Below the pieces are notes generated by a model. That model saw only the letters and a list, made by a program, of their open reading frames with translations. It was not told the origin of the DNA and searched no databases. A stretch of 64,000 bases of DNA from Paenibacillus sabuli (GTDB lineage Bacteria > Bacillota > Bacilli > Paenibacillales > Paenibacillaceae). The DNA is taken from assembly GCF_014705605.1 (NCBI RefSeq), contig NZ_JACXIZ010000015.1, positions 124,001 through 188,000 of the forward strand, in the 5' to 3' direction. Positions 1 through 7,806 of the stretch are shown in pieces (within the stretch, counting starts at the first letter, position 1; the number at the start of each line of letters is the position of its first letter). Position numbers and translations under genes: made by a program.

Positions 1-970
1 ATTTGCTGTCGCCGGCTGTGTGACGTGCCGAAAAGGAACCGATAGCTTCCAGGTCTGCATAATCCATGATCGCTTGGTAGTAGGCCTGGGCCTCTTCGCT
101 TGTGTCTCGAACGATAATTGTCGGATTAATAATTACCCGCACCTGACGGCCTTCAGCGATAGCGGCATCCTTGACCGCGGACACATGCGCCGGCAACTTC
201 GGCAGCGCGTCGTCAAGCCGTTCCCCGGCGGGACTTGAGACGAAGACGATATCCGAATATTTGGCCGCATAGGCAAAGCCCGCCGGAGAACCCGAGGCAG
301 AGGCCAGCACGGGACGGCCGTAGCAAGGTCTCGGGGTAATATAGGCTTGTTCAAGCGAGTAGAATCGACCGTTAAAGTCGAGATTGTCGCTGCCTTCCCA
401 AAGTGCATTGCAAATGGAGACAAACTCTTCGGACTGGATATAACGGAGGTCGTGTTCAAGCCGCTTCGCCCCGAACATGCGCGGCTCGTTCTCGGCATAG
501 CCGGTGACAATATTCGCGCCGAAACGTCCGCCCGAAAGATGATCGGCGGTCGCCAGAAAGCGCGACAAATGCATCGGATGCCACGGACCGTACAGAATAT
601 GTATCGTGCCGAGCAGGAGGATTCGCCGCGTTTCGGCGGCAAGCGCGACTGTGGAGACAAACGGTTCGAGAAAGTTATCGCGGTATTTCGTTTGGCCGCC
701 GAAGCCGCCTTTCGGTAGCCACTGAGACAGACCGAATACGACATCAAAGCCCAACTGCTCGGCTTTCTTTGTCAGCCTGGCATTGTAGGCGTACGACCAA
801 TCGGTATCCCGCGGCAGCGTCGATTGCGACCATCCACCCGTTTGAAGAGGCAAAAAAAGCCCTAGCATTAGTGGCTGAGCAAAGGCGCGGGACAACGGAC
901 TGTCGGCGTAGCTTTGGGGATCACGTGGAAGGGAAAGTTTTTTGAAATCATCGTGGTGTGTATTCGTCAT
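1..970 (-). CDS. LLM-class FMN-dependent monooxygenase (SfnG-like), 3'-truncated by window edge
   Basis: The frame is open from an ATG at 970 down to base 1 with no stop, so the C-terminus lies outside the window. The ATG is preceded by a GGAG Shine-Dalgarno at about 982-985. The visible 323 residues have the bacterial-luciferase/LLM flavin monooxygenase pattern: an early LGLFLPLQTGGW strand, GLSQWLPKGG, an ILLLGTIHILYGPWHP segment, LSGGRFGANIVTGY, and a later RPVLASASGSPAGFAYAAKYSD segment. The family uses FMNH2 and O2 on small substrates. The overall look is closest to dimethylsulfone/alkanesulfonate-type monooxygenases (SfnG/SsuD), but the substrate cannot be read from sequence. Its upstream region carries a strong inverted repeat (1001-1034), suggesting a local repressor. 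A reading frame in another phase (133-747) is a shadow. Confidence 0.85.
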   Translation of the reverse strand, partial: MTNTHHDDFKKLSLPRDPQSYADSPLSRAFAQPLMLGLFLPLQTGGWSQSTLPRDTDWSYAYNARLTKKAEQLGFDVVFGLSQWLPKGGFGGQTKYRDNFLEPFVSTVALAAETRRILLLGTIHILYGPWHPMHLSRFLATADHLSGGRFGANIVTGYAENEPRMFGAKRLEHDLRYIQSEEFVSICNALWEGSDNLDFNGRFYSLEQAYITPRPCYGRPVLASASGSPAGFAYAAKYSDIVFVSSPAGERLDDALPKLPAHVSAVKDAAIAEGRQVRVIINPTIIVRDTSEEAQAYYQAIMDYADLEAIGSFSARHTAGDSK

Positions 971-1000
971 ACGGATTCTCGCTCCTTAATATCTTTAATT

Positions 1001-1034
1001 TATATTTAGATATATCTTATTATATCTAAATATA
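1001..1034. promoter_or_regulatory. Perfect 14-bp inverted repeat upstream of the flavin monooxygenase
   Basis: TATATTTAGATATA at 1001-1014 and its exact reverse complement TATATCTAAATATA at 1021-1034 flank a 6-nt centre. It lies 31 bases upstream of the monooxygenase start in an A+T-rich island. A further partial copy (TATATCTGAATA) follows. This looks like an operator for a dimeric regulator (MarR/TetR type), though it could also form an RNA hairpin. No regulator gene is visible beside it. Confidence 0.55.
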
Positions 1035-1061
1035 TCTGAATATTCTGATGCTGTAAACGAC

Positions 1062-1090
1062 TTGCCCGCATTTTTTGCGCATGGTACACT
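1062..1090 (+). promoter_or_regulatory. Candidate sigma-A promoter of the ABC-F gene
   Basis: TTGCCC (1062-1067), a 17-base spacer and TACACT (1085-1090) match the -35/-10 layout at four of six positions each. It would start a transcript about 360 nt upstream of the ABC-F start codon, leaving a long leader. Confidence 0.4.
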
Positions 1091-1132
1091 GATGTTACCA
1101 AAGAAGATTGGAGTTGAAGGGAATGTAGGATG

Positions 1133-1397
1133 CTTTCTTGCGACGAGGACACGCGGTGGACGCATGTCGGGACGCAGAACGCAGCGCAGCTGGTGCTGGT
1201 TCGTTCCGTCTGTCTATTCGCCTGTGCGCAAGAAAGGGTTCTTCCTTCTCTTCATTTCGACCGATACGGCGCCGCTGCCGGCCAAGCCATGTCCGTTCAG
1301 GCGGACGTCAGGCTTTTGTCCTCGGCGTCAGCGGCCAATTTCCTTCGATCGGCGAATGGACTTCAAGAAAGGAACGCCTTTCTTGCAGTCTTTTTTT
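1133..1397 (+). promoter_or_regulatory. Attenuator-like leader of the ABC-F gene
   Basis: The leader holds mutually exclusive pairing segments. CTTTCTTGCG (1133-1142) is exactly complementary to CGCAAGAAAG (1227-1236). The 9-mer CAAGAAAGG occurs twice, at 1229-1237 and 1364-1372. Its complement CCTTTCTTG lies at 1377-1385, so the proximal pair forms an 8- to 9-bp hairpin followed by a run of seven T at 1391-1397 (intrinsic terminator), while the distal copy could act as antiterminator. A reading frame from ATG 1130 spans the first segment and could be a regulatory upstream ORF. Antibiotic-responsive attenuation is well known for ABC-F and related resistance genes; here it is inferred from sequence only. 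Confidence 0.5.
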
Positions 1398-1460
1398 CGT
1401 TATTCGCGGCTTGCAGGCTCGCACCGGGCCCGGCTGCGACTGCCAAGGGAGGAATGCCGA

Positions 1461-2939
1461 ATGGCTCTTATACAGGTGCAAGACCTTAGCTTTACCTATG
1501 AGGGCAGCTACGACATCATTTTTGACAAGGTCAGCTTTCAGCTCGATACGCAGTGGAAGCTCGGCTTCACCGGACGCAACGGGCGCGGCAAAACAACCTT
1601 TTTGCGCTTGCTGCGCGGTGAGCATGCCTACAGCGGCACGATCGCCGCGTCTGTCGCATTCGATTACTTTCCATATACGGTGCAAGACCCGTCGATGTTG
1701 ACGATGCATGCCGTCGAGACGGTCTGTCCGGATTACGAGCACTGGCAGCTCGTGCGCGAGCTAACGCTGATGGAGGCTGGCGAGGAGCTGCTCTACCGGC
1801 CGTTCGACGCGCTGTCCGGCGGCGAGCAGACGAAGGTGATGCTGGCGGCCATGTTCCTCAACGATAACCGGTTCTTGCTAATCGACGAGCCGACCAATCA
1901 TCTCGACCGGAGGGGGCGCGACGTGCTCGGCCGCTACCTTGACGGTAAGCGCGGCTATATTCTCGTCTCGCACGATCGCGCCTTCCTCGATCGCTGCGTC
2001 GATCATATGCTGTCGATCAACAAGACGAATATCGAGGTGCAGCGCGGTAACTTCTCGTCGTGGTGGGCGAACAAGACACGCCAGGACCAATACGAGCTGG
2101 CCGAGAACGACAAGCTGCGCAAGGACATCAAGCGCCTCGATCAGGCGGCCAGGCGCACCGGCCAATGGTCCGACGAGGTGGAGCGGTCCAAGAACGGCAC
2201 CCGCAACTCCGGCTCCAAGGTCGACAAGGGCTATGTGGGCCATAAGGCCGCCAAAATGATGAAGCGCTCCAAATCGATGCAGCAGCGGCAAGCGAGCGCC
2301 ATCGCCGAGAAGGGCGAGCTGCTCAAGAATGTGGAGCGCGCCGAAAGCCTGAAGCTGAACCAGCTCAAGCATCACAAAGCGCAACTCGTGCAGCTCCGGG
2401 AGGTGGCTGTGCGCTACGGCGAGCATGCGGTGTGTCGCGATGTCAGCTTCACCGTGGAGCAGGGCGAGCGGATCGCGCTCTCCGGGCCCAACGGCTCGGG
2501 CAAGTCGAGCCTGCTCCGGCTGATCTGCGGCGAGGCGGTAGCGCACGAGGGAGAGATGGAGCGCGCGAGCGGTCTCAAGATTGCCTACGTGCCGCAGGAC
2601 ACCTCGCAGCTGCGAGGCGGCTTGTCCGCTTACGCCCAACGGCGTGCGCTGGACGAGAGCCAATTCAAAGCGATCCTGCGCAAGCTCGATTTTGCACGTG
2701 CGCAATTCGACAAGGATATGGACGCATTCAGCGCCGGTCAGAAAAAAAAGGTGCTGCTCGCCGCCAGCCTGTGCGAGGAAGCGCATCTGCACGTCTGGGA
2801 CGAACCGCTGAATTATATCGACGTGTTCTCGCGGATACAGATCGAGGAGCTGCTGCTGGAGCATCGGCCGACGCTGCTGTTCGTGGAGCATGACGCAGCC
2901 TTTTGCGAGCGGATGGCGACAATGCGGGTCGTGCTTTGA
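1461..2939 (+). CDS. Lsa-like ABC-F ribosomal protection ATPase
   Basis: Soluble protein of 492 residues with two ABC domains and no membrane segments. Domain 1 has Walker A GRNGRGKTT at about residues 38-46, signature LSGGEQTKV and Walker B ending DEPTNHLD. Domain 2 has GPNGSGKSS, FSAGQKKKV and the divergent DEPLNYID. The charged helical linker (LAENDKLRKDIKRL... VMKRSK-like segments) and the degenerate second site match the Lsa/Vga branch of ABC-F proteins, which bind the ribosomal E site and displace lincosamide, streptogramin A and pleuromutilin drugs. The ATG at 1461 is chosen because of the AAGGGAGG just upstream (1445-1452) and because family members begin at this point; the frame stays open to 1062 but that part has no homology. 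Its long leader is described separately. Actual drug spectrum is unknown. Confidence 0.87.
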   Translation: MALIQVQDLSFTYEGSYDIIFDKVSFQLDTQWKLGFTGRNGRGKTTFLRLLRGEHAYSGTIAASVAFDYFPYTVQDPSMLTMHAVETVCPDYEHWQLVRELTLMEAGEELLYRPFDALSGGEQTKVMLAAMFLNDNRFLLIDEPTNHLDRRGRDVLGRYLDGKRGYILVSHDRAFLDRCVDHMLSINKTNIEVQRGNFSSWWANKTRQDQYELAENDKLRKDIKRLDQAARRTGQWSDEVERSKNGTRNSGSKVDKGYVGHKAAKMMKRSKSMQQRQASAIAEKGELLKNVERAESLKLNQLKHHKAQLVQLREVAVRYGEHAVCRDVSFTVEQGERIALSGPNGSGKSSLLRLICGEAVAHEGEMERASGLKIAYVPQDTSQLRGGLSAYAQRRALDESQFKAILRKLDFARAQFDKDMDAFSAGQKKKVLLAASLCEEAHLHVWDEPLNYIDVFSRIQIEELLLEHRPTLLFVEHDAAFCERMATMRVVL

Positions 2940-3249
2940 CCCTTACTGCTATTTGAACTGCACAAGTGCAGTTTATTGCTTCGGTTTGCCGAGCTTTTGC
3001 AGTTCGTGGCTCTCGTTGGCCAGCCGCCGCTACGCTGAAGGTCCCCGCGCGAGGGCTGCGAAGCCTCCGCGCGCGGACAATCGATAGGCTGCCTTGTCAT
3101 CGCACTGACGAACTGTCGCCAGGCTGCCCTGTCATCGCACTGACGATCTGCCGCTCTGCGCCGCTCAGATCGCTGGCTGCGCGGCGCTTGAACGGCGTTT
3201 AGCGGCAATTGTTCAGCCGGTCATGTTAGCCCTTCGCGAGGCGCCTGGC
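2940..3249. repeat. Non-coding gap with a 30-bp direct repeat
   Basis: Between the convergent ABC-F and DUF21 genes I see no gene. A 30-base element occurs at 3086-3115 and again at 3121-3150 with two mismatches (both begin AGGCTGCC and contain GTCATCGCACTGACGA). No T-tract terminator is obvious; the remainder is G+C-rich with short imperfect palindromes. Confidence 0.6.
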
Positions 3250-4314
3250 CTATACCGGACGCACGGCCGGGCGCGCATCGCCGCGATCCGCTTCCTCGCG
3301 AATGTCGCCGACAATCTCCTCCAGGATATCCTCCATCGTCACGAGTCCGACGACGCGGCCGTCGACGCCGGTGACCAGCGCCATGTGCACCCGGACCTGC
3401 TGCATCTTGATGAGCACGTCCTGGATCGAGGCCTGCTCGCCGAAGCGCGGCATGTCATGCACGAATTCGGACAGCGGCGCTTCCTTGCCGGCTGCGATCC
3501 GGGTGAGAATTTCCTTCGTATTCACATAGCCGATATATCGCTCGCCCGCGCGCACCGGATAGCGCGTGTAATCATGCGCGTTCAGCGCCTGCATGATTCG
3601 CTCCATCGGCATGTGCGAATCGATCGTCGCCATGCGCGCATGCGGGATCATAATTTCATGGAGCTTGCGGTCGTAGAAGGCAAAGAGATTTTGCAGATAC
3701 GTCAGTTCCGTCTTGTTGATTTCGCCGCCTTTGTAGCTTTCGTCCACGATATACTTCAGCTCTTCCTCGGAGTGTACCGTGTCATGGCCAGCGGGCTTGA
3801 CGCCGAATATGCGCAGCAGCAGCCGGGCGGAACCGTTCAGGGCATGAATGAACGGGGCGGCGGCTTTGCCGAAGGCGTACAACGGACCTGCCAGCAGCAG
3901 GGTCATGCGCTCTGCGAACTGAATGGCCAACGTCTTGGGCGCCAGCTCTCCGATCACGACATGCAGGAACGTAATGATCGAGAGCGCGATCAGGTAGGAG
4001 AGCGCCGTCGCCGCCGCTTCCGGCACGTCGAAGCGTTCGAATACCGGATGCAGCATTTTTTCTACCGTCGGTTCGCCCAGCGCGCCCAGCACCAGTGCGG
4101 TAATCGTGATGCCGAGCTGACAGGCGGACAGATAGTAGTCCAGCTCATGCGCGACTTTTTTAGCCTTGACCGCGCGTTTGTTGCCTTCGGCGATCAACTG
4201 GTCGATACGCGACATCCGCACCTTGAGAATGGCGAACTCGGCGCCGACAAAAAACGCGGTCAAGCCGATGAATACCGCCACCAGAAACAAATTTAACGCA
4301 ATTAGTCCGTCCAA
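3250..4314 (-). CDS. DUF21/CBS-domain membrane protein (CorC/TlyC 'hemolysin' family), short paralogue
   Basis: About 354 residues: an N-terminal DUF21 membrane domain with several hydrophobic helices (ending with the conserved VVIGELAPKTLAIQFAE segment), then two CBS motifs (PHARMATIDSHMPMERI..., MQQVRVHMALVTGVDG RVVGLVTMEDILEEIVGDI). The family includes Mg/Co homeostasis proteins of CorC/MpfA type; the name hemolysin is historical. It stops about 25 residues after the CBS pair, so it lacks the C-terminal CorC_HlyC domain that its neighbour (4430-5752) keeps. The start is set at the TTG of 4314 by alignment with the paralogue (M-D-x-x-x-x-A-N); another in-frame TTG at 4326 sits inside a hairpin loop. 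Same orientation as the paralogue and about 115 bases downstream of it, so the two may be co-transcribed. Confidence 0.85.
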   Translation of the reverse strand: MDGLIALNLFLVAVFIGLTAFFVGAEFAILKVRMSRIDQLIAEGNKRAVKAKKVAHELDYYLSACQLGITITALVLGALGEPTVEKMLHPVFERFDVPEAAATALSYLIALSIITFLHVVIGELAPKTLAIQFAERMTLLLAGPLYAFGKAAAPFIHALNGSARLLLRIFGVKPAGHDTVHSEEELKYIVDESYKGGEINKTELTYLQNLFAFYDRKLHEIMIPHARMATIDSHMPMERIMQALNAHDYTRYPVRAGERYIGYVNTKEILTRIAAGKEAPLSEFVHDMPRFGEQASIQDVLIKMQQVRVHMALVTGVDGRVVGLVTMEDILEEIVGDIREEADRGDARPAVRPV

Positions 4315-4344
4315 TGGTTCCCCCAATGCGGGGGATTCACCTCC
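4312..4344 (-). promoter_or_regulatory. Ribosome binding site with hairpin between SD and TTG start
   Basis: On the minus strand GGAGGTG (4338-4344) is followed by AAT, a CCCCC/GGGGG stem-loop (4320-4334), AACCA and TTG. The linear spacing (about 23 nt) is too long for initiation, but folding the hairpin brings SD and TTG to about 8 nt. The paralogous gene has the same arrangement. Confidence 0.5.
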
Positions 4345-4429
4345 ATATTAAGTGTGGGGTGTTGCTTTAAATGCCGGGTGTTGCTTTCCTGAGTTGACGG
4401 GTTGCTTTTAGCGATCAGCTTTATCCGGG

Positions 4430-5752
4430 TTAGCGGGCTGCTTCTTCCTTTGGCGCAGTCAGCTTCAGCACCACTTGCTTGATCTGATAGTTGTCGACCT
4501 CGGCAACCGTCCAGGTGGCGGTCTCTTCTTGAATCGTCTCGCCGGCCTGAACCTCGGTGCCCTTGTGGTACTGAATCCAGCCGGCGATCGTATCCATTTC
4601 TTCGCGATTGTCGAAGATTAATCCGAATTGGCGTTCCAGATCGTCGAGCAGGACGCGGCCGTGCAGCGTGTATTCGAGCTCGCCGGTCTGGCGCAGGTCG
4701 GCCACTTCCTCGGCATCGAACTCGTCGCGGATGTCGCCGACCAGCTCCTCCAGAATATCCTCGAGCGCGATGACGCCGGAGGTGCCGCCGTATTCGTCGA
4801 TCACGAGCGCCATGTGGACGCGCTGCTGCTGCATCTTCACCATCGCCTCGCGGATCGGCGTAACCTCGAGCACGAGCGGCAGGCTGCGCATGAATTCGTC
4901 CAGGCCGCGCGTGCGACCGGCAATAATGTGGGGCAGCATTTTTTTGGCGTTCACGACGCCGAGAATGCGGTCTTTGTTGTTGTCCTCGGTCACGGGGTAC
5001 CGGGTATAATTATTCGCCTCCAGCACTTCGACGATCTCGGCGTAGCGCATCGCCTTGTCCAGCGTCACCAGTTCGGTGCGCGGCACCATGATGTCCTTGG
5101 CGACCCGTTCGTCGAAGGCGAAGACGTTCTCGATATAGGTCAGCTTGGTCCGATTGTTCTCGTCGCCCTCGTAGCTTTGGGCCATGACGATCTTGAGCTC
5201 CTCCTCGGAGTAGGCCTGCTCATGCGCGGCCGGCTTGACGCCGACGGTGCGCAGCATGACGCGAGACGCGCCGTTGAGCGCCCAGATGAACGGGTACATG
5301 ATGCGGCCGAACCAGTAGAGCGGCGGCGCGAGCAGCAGCGTCATTTTTTCGGCGAATTGAATGGCGAGCGTCTTCGGCGCCATTTCGCCGACGACGACGT
5401 GCAGGAATGTCACGAGAAAAAACGCGATCGCATAAGAGGCAATCGAAGAGGTCGTGCTCGACGCATTGACCCAGTCGAAGAAGGGGTAGAGCAGCCGCTC
5501 GACCGCCGGCTTGCCGATCGCGCCCAGCCCGAGCGCGGTGACGGTAATGCCGAGCTGACAAGCGGAGAGGTAGTAGTCCAGGTCGCCGGCGACCTTTTTG
5601 GCGGTGAAGGCTTTTTTGTTGCCTTCGGCGATCAACTGGTCGATTCGCGACATGCGAATTTTGACCACAGCAAATTCCGAGGCCACAAAAAAAGCGGTGA
5701 ATACAATTAAAAGCGCAAGCACAACCAAGTTGGCAAGTAGGATAATGTCCAA
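4430..5752 (-). CDS. DUF21/CBS/CorC_HlyC membrane protein, full-length paralogue
   Basis: 440 residues in the usual order: DUF21 membrane domain (hydrophobic segments at about residues 5-25, 60-80, 95-120 and 130-155, with VVGEMAPKTLAIQFAE), a CBS pair (DIMVPRTELVTLDKAM; VHMALVIDEYGGTSGVIALEDILEELVGDI), and a C-terminal CorC_HlyC domain (ELEYTLHGRVLLDDLERQFG to the end). Members act in divalent-cation (Mg) homeostasis or efflux at the membrane. The start is a TTG at 5752, preceded by GGAGGTG and a conserved hairpin. The 5' side carries a 170-nt stretch with several potential hairpins that may be a regulatory leader. The substrate is not established from sequence. Confidence 0.88.
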   Translation of the reverse strand: MDIILLANLVVLALLIVFTAFFVASEFAVVKIRMSRIDQLIAEGNKKAFTAKKVAGDLDYYLSACQLGITVTALGLGAIGKPAVERLLYPFFDWVNASSTTSSIASYAIAFFLVTFLHVVVGEMAPKTLAIQFAEKMTLLLAPPLYWFGRIMYPFIWALNGASRVMLRTVGVKPAAHEQAYSEEELKIVMAQSYEGDENNRTKLTYIENVFAFDERVAKDIMVPRTELVTLDKAMRYAEIVEVLEANNYTRYPVTEDNNKDRILGVVNAKKMLPHIIAGRTRGLDEFMRSLPLVLEVTPIREAMVKMQQQRVHMALVIDEYGGTSGVIALEDILEELVGDIRDEFDAEEVADLRQTGELEYTLHGRVLLDDLERQFGLIFDNREEMDTIAGWIQYHKGTEVQAGETIQEETATWTVAEVDNYQIKQVVLKLTAPKEEAAR

Positions 5753-5781
5753 GCAATTCCCTCAGTGAGGGATTCACCTCC
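5750..5781 (-). promoter_or_regulatory. Ribosome binding site with hairpin between SD and TTG start (second copy)
   Basis: Minus strand: GGAGGTG (5775-5781), AAT, a CCCTC-ACT-GAGGG stem-loop (5759-5771), AATTGC, TTG-GAC. Stem bases differ from the first copy (CCCTC versus CCCCC) while pairing is kept, which is covariation-like evidence that the structure matters. Confidence 0.5.
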
Positions 5782-5782
5782 G

Positions 5783-5960
5783 CATGTATGAATTGGCCTT
5801 CGCGACATGGCGTCTATAGGAAAGGTCAACTTTTTGATTGCATCATTACCACCACCCGATAGCGTTCTCAAGCCTGAGACAGATCGCTGTATAGACAAAA
5901 GCTTCATTATGAAGCGTAGTACCACTATGTCTACGCAATCGCTTTGCATCGGTTTCAAAT
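5783..5960 (-). other. Possible structured 5' leader of the DUF21 gene pair
   Basis: No convincing gene here. Reading the minus strand, several nested hairpins can form: GCGTAG...CTACGC (about 5906-5936), a GCTTCAT/ATGAAGC palindrome near 5911-5925, and TCTCA-GGCT-TGAGA near 5867-5880 enclosed by AGCG...CGCT. The layout is that of a regulatory leader for cation transport genes, but I could not match the M-box or yybP-ykoY consensus. Confidence 0.25.
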
Positions 5961-6027
5961 AAATCTCCGATCACTGGTTTGGACGCACGTATGCAAGCAG
6001 CATTTCCTTGAGCGAACGTTGTAGCTT

Positions 6028-6165
6028 GTGCGGCGCAATGTCTTCCTCAAGGACATTGCCAACGGGGCGCTGTTCCTCGCCTCGGAAGAGTCCGCCTATA
6101 TTACAGGCATCGAGCCGCCGATTGACGGCGGCTACGCTGCGAAATCAATCGGTATCATTCATAGG
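6028..6165 (+). pseudogene. C-terminal remnant of a short-chain dehydrogenase/reductase
   Basis: The frame encodes DIANGALFLASEESAYITG followed by IEPPIDGGYAAKS, the typical C-terminal SDR motif (IA..VLFLASDEASYITG...VDGG). The Rossmann N-terminus and catalytic Tyr-Lys are absent and no ribosome binding site is present. It is a decayed gene fragment; a second SDR relic lies at 16934-17381. Confidence 0.7.
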
Positions 6166-6248
6166 CTTTGCGGTTACCAAAAAAAAGCGCCTTGCCGATC
6201 GCTCCCGGAGCTTCGGTCAAGGCGCCTTCTTTGCTGCGTCGCCCAATT

Positions 6249-6674
6249 TTATTGATAGCCGCCATCCATTCTGTAAATGCGGTCGCGCATAAACTGGTCG
6301 AGTTTGGCTGGATCGTTTCGCAGCTTCCACATATCGTAGATATCCACCGAGTCAGAGCCGAATCCAGCGGAAACCGCCTCTCGAACCGTCTGATTCATCG
6401 TGTCCTGCCCGAAATTCCCCCACGACATTCCAGAAAATTTGGGCATACCCGAAAACATGCCGCCCAACCATCCGCCGCCCCCGCCGGTTACTCCGTCCTT
6501 GCCGCCACCTCTCTGGATCACGGTGTCGGACTTGAGCTGCAGAGCGGCCTGGTTCCCTGCGCTGCGTTGGAGCTGAAGCAATGGGTGAGGCGGTGTTGAT
6601 GTACGCGGCGATTGAGAGGGGCTTGCTCGGCGGGAAGCGTGAGCGCTTCGTTGCTTGTCTTCATAATGGGGCAT
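6249..6674 (-). CDS. Orphan protein with LQLQRSAGNQAALQL motif
   Basis: 141 residues; ATG at 6674 with GGAGG 10 bases upstream. The N-terminal third is Ser/Pro/Arg-rich and contains LLQLQRSAGNQAALQL, then VIQRGGGK. This resembles the short LQRxxGNxAVxxL motif that precedes DUF4157 and toxin-like domains in proteins associated with extracellular contractile injection systems and in related Actinobacteria and Bacillota proteins. A Gly-rich linker and a small C-terminal region (VDIYDMWKLRNDPAKLDQFMRDRIYRMDGGYQ) follow. No DUF4157 zinc motif and no injection-system genes are seen here. Function unknown; the motif suggests a cargo or adaptor role elsewhere in the genome. Confidence 0.65.
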   Translation of the reverse strand: MPHYEDKQRSAHASRRASPSQSPRTSTPPHPLLQLQRSAGNQAALQLKSDTVIQRGGGKDGVTGGGGGWLGGMFSGMPKFSGMSWGNFGQDTMNQTVREAVSAGFGSDSVDIYDMWKLRNDPAKLDQFMRDRIYRMDGGYQ

Positions 6675-6761
6675 AATGTTCTTCCTCCTCTCGGATGCGC
6701 TCGGATTATATCTATAAAGCATCATAGCACGCCAAGCGCGGTTTCGACCAGCCCTCGACGC

Positions 6762-6790
6762 TTGGAGGTGGCGGGGAAGTGTTGTACAAT
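6762..6790 (+). promoter_or_regulatory. Candidate promoter of the aldolase gene
   Basis: TTGGAG (6762-6767), 17-base spacer, TACAAT (6785-6790), placed 54 bases before the aldolase start. An A+T-rich segment at 6700-6720 (TATAAT on the minus strand) may serve the divergent orphan gene. Confidence 0.4.
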
Positions 6791-6843
6791 AGGAAAACAG
6801 GCCGTCAAACCAGCCAATATGAATCAATGAAGGAGCGGATTGC

Positions 6844-7731
6844 ATGAATGAACAACAATTGACACGGATCGCCGAGGGCCAAGGCTTCATAGCTGCCCTG
6901 GATCAGAGCGGAGGCAGCACCCCCAAGGCGCTGCTGCAATACGGGGTAACGGAGGATCGCTATTCCGGCGACGAGGAGATGTACGCCATGGTGCACGCGA
7001 TGCGGACGCGGATTATCAAGAGCCCGTCGTTCAACGCGGAGCTCATCCTCGGCGCCATCCTGTTCGAGAACACGATGGACCGCGAGATCGACGGCCGCTA
7101 CACGGCAGACTACCTGTGGGAGGAGAAGGGCATCGTGCCGTTCCTGAAGGTGGACAAGGGGCTGGCCGAGCCAGAAGACGGCGTCCAGCTCATGAAGCCG
7201 ATCCCGGGATTGGACGAGCTGCTGCAGCGTGCGAATGAACGGCATATCTTCGGCACCAAGATGCGCTCGGTCATCAAGCAGGCCAATCCCGAAGCGATCA
7301 GACGGGTGGTAGAACAGCAGTTCGAGATCGGCAAGCAGATCATCGCCGCCGGTCTGGTACCGATCATCGAGCCCGAGGTGGATATCCACAGTGCGGACAA
7401 GGCCGAATCCGAAGCGTTGCTGAAGACGGAGCTGGCGCGTCAGCTCGCCGCGTTGGCGCCGCAAGACAAGGTTATGCTGAAGCTCTCGATTCCGACGACG
7501 GACGATTTCTACCGCGAGCTCATGGACGATCCGCATGTCGTGCGCATCGTCGCACTCTCGGGCGGCTATGAGCGAGATGAAGCCAACGTCATGCTGGCGC
7601 GCAATCGCGGACTGATCGCGAGCTTCTCCAGAGCATTGGCAGAAGGGCTGACGGACCAGCAGACGGACGAGCAATTCGACGCCTTGCTGGCGCGCTCGAT
7701 CCAGTCCATCTACGAGGCTTCGATTACGTAG
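6844..7731 (+). CDS. fda: Class I fructose-bisphosphate aldolase
   Basis: 295 residues. Fructose-1,6-bisphosphate is cleaved to dihydroxyacetone phosphate and glyceraldehyde 3-phosphate through a Schiff base on lysine. The sequence begins with [17 protein letters not shown], the hallmark of the bacterial Fda family, and has [12 protein letters not shown], the MLKLSIPT strand carrying the likely Schiff-base lysine, and [12 protein letters not shown]. Length matches the family. The ATG at 6844 follows AAGGAG at 6829-6834. It stands alone, with its own promoter and the AlkD-like gene 75 bases downstream. Confidence 0.93.
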   Translation: MNEQQLTRIAEGQGFIAALDQSGGSTPKALLQYGVTEDRYSGDEEMYAMVHAMRTRIIKSPSFNAELILGAILFENTMDREIDGRYTADYLWEEKGIVPFLKVDKGLAEPEDGVQLMKPIPGLDELLQRANERHIFGTKMRSVIKQANPEAIRRVVEQQFEIGKQIIAAGLVPIIEPEVDIHSADKAESEALLKTELARQLAALAPQDKVMLKLSIPTTDDFYRELMDDPHVVRIVALSGGYERDEANVMLARNRGLIASFSRALAEGLTDQQTDEQFDALLARSIQSIYEASIT

Positions 7732-7806
7732 CCGCAACGCATGTGGACGGCGGTATGGGCGGCCCCAGATCGCGGGCAAGGACGGACTAGAGGAGGGAGG
7801 CCACCG

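Noticed and set aside
5783-5960. M-box or yybP-ykoY riboswitch before the DUF21 genes
   Set aside because: Hairpins are possible, but the conserved core sequences of those riboswitches could not be found; kept only as an unnamed structured leader.
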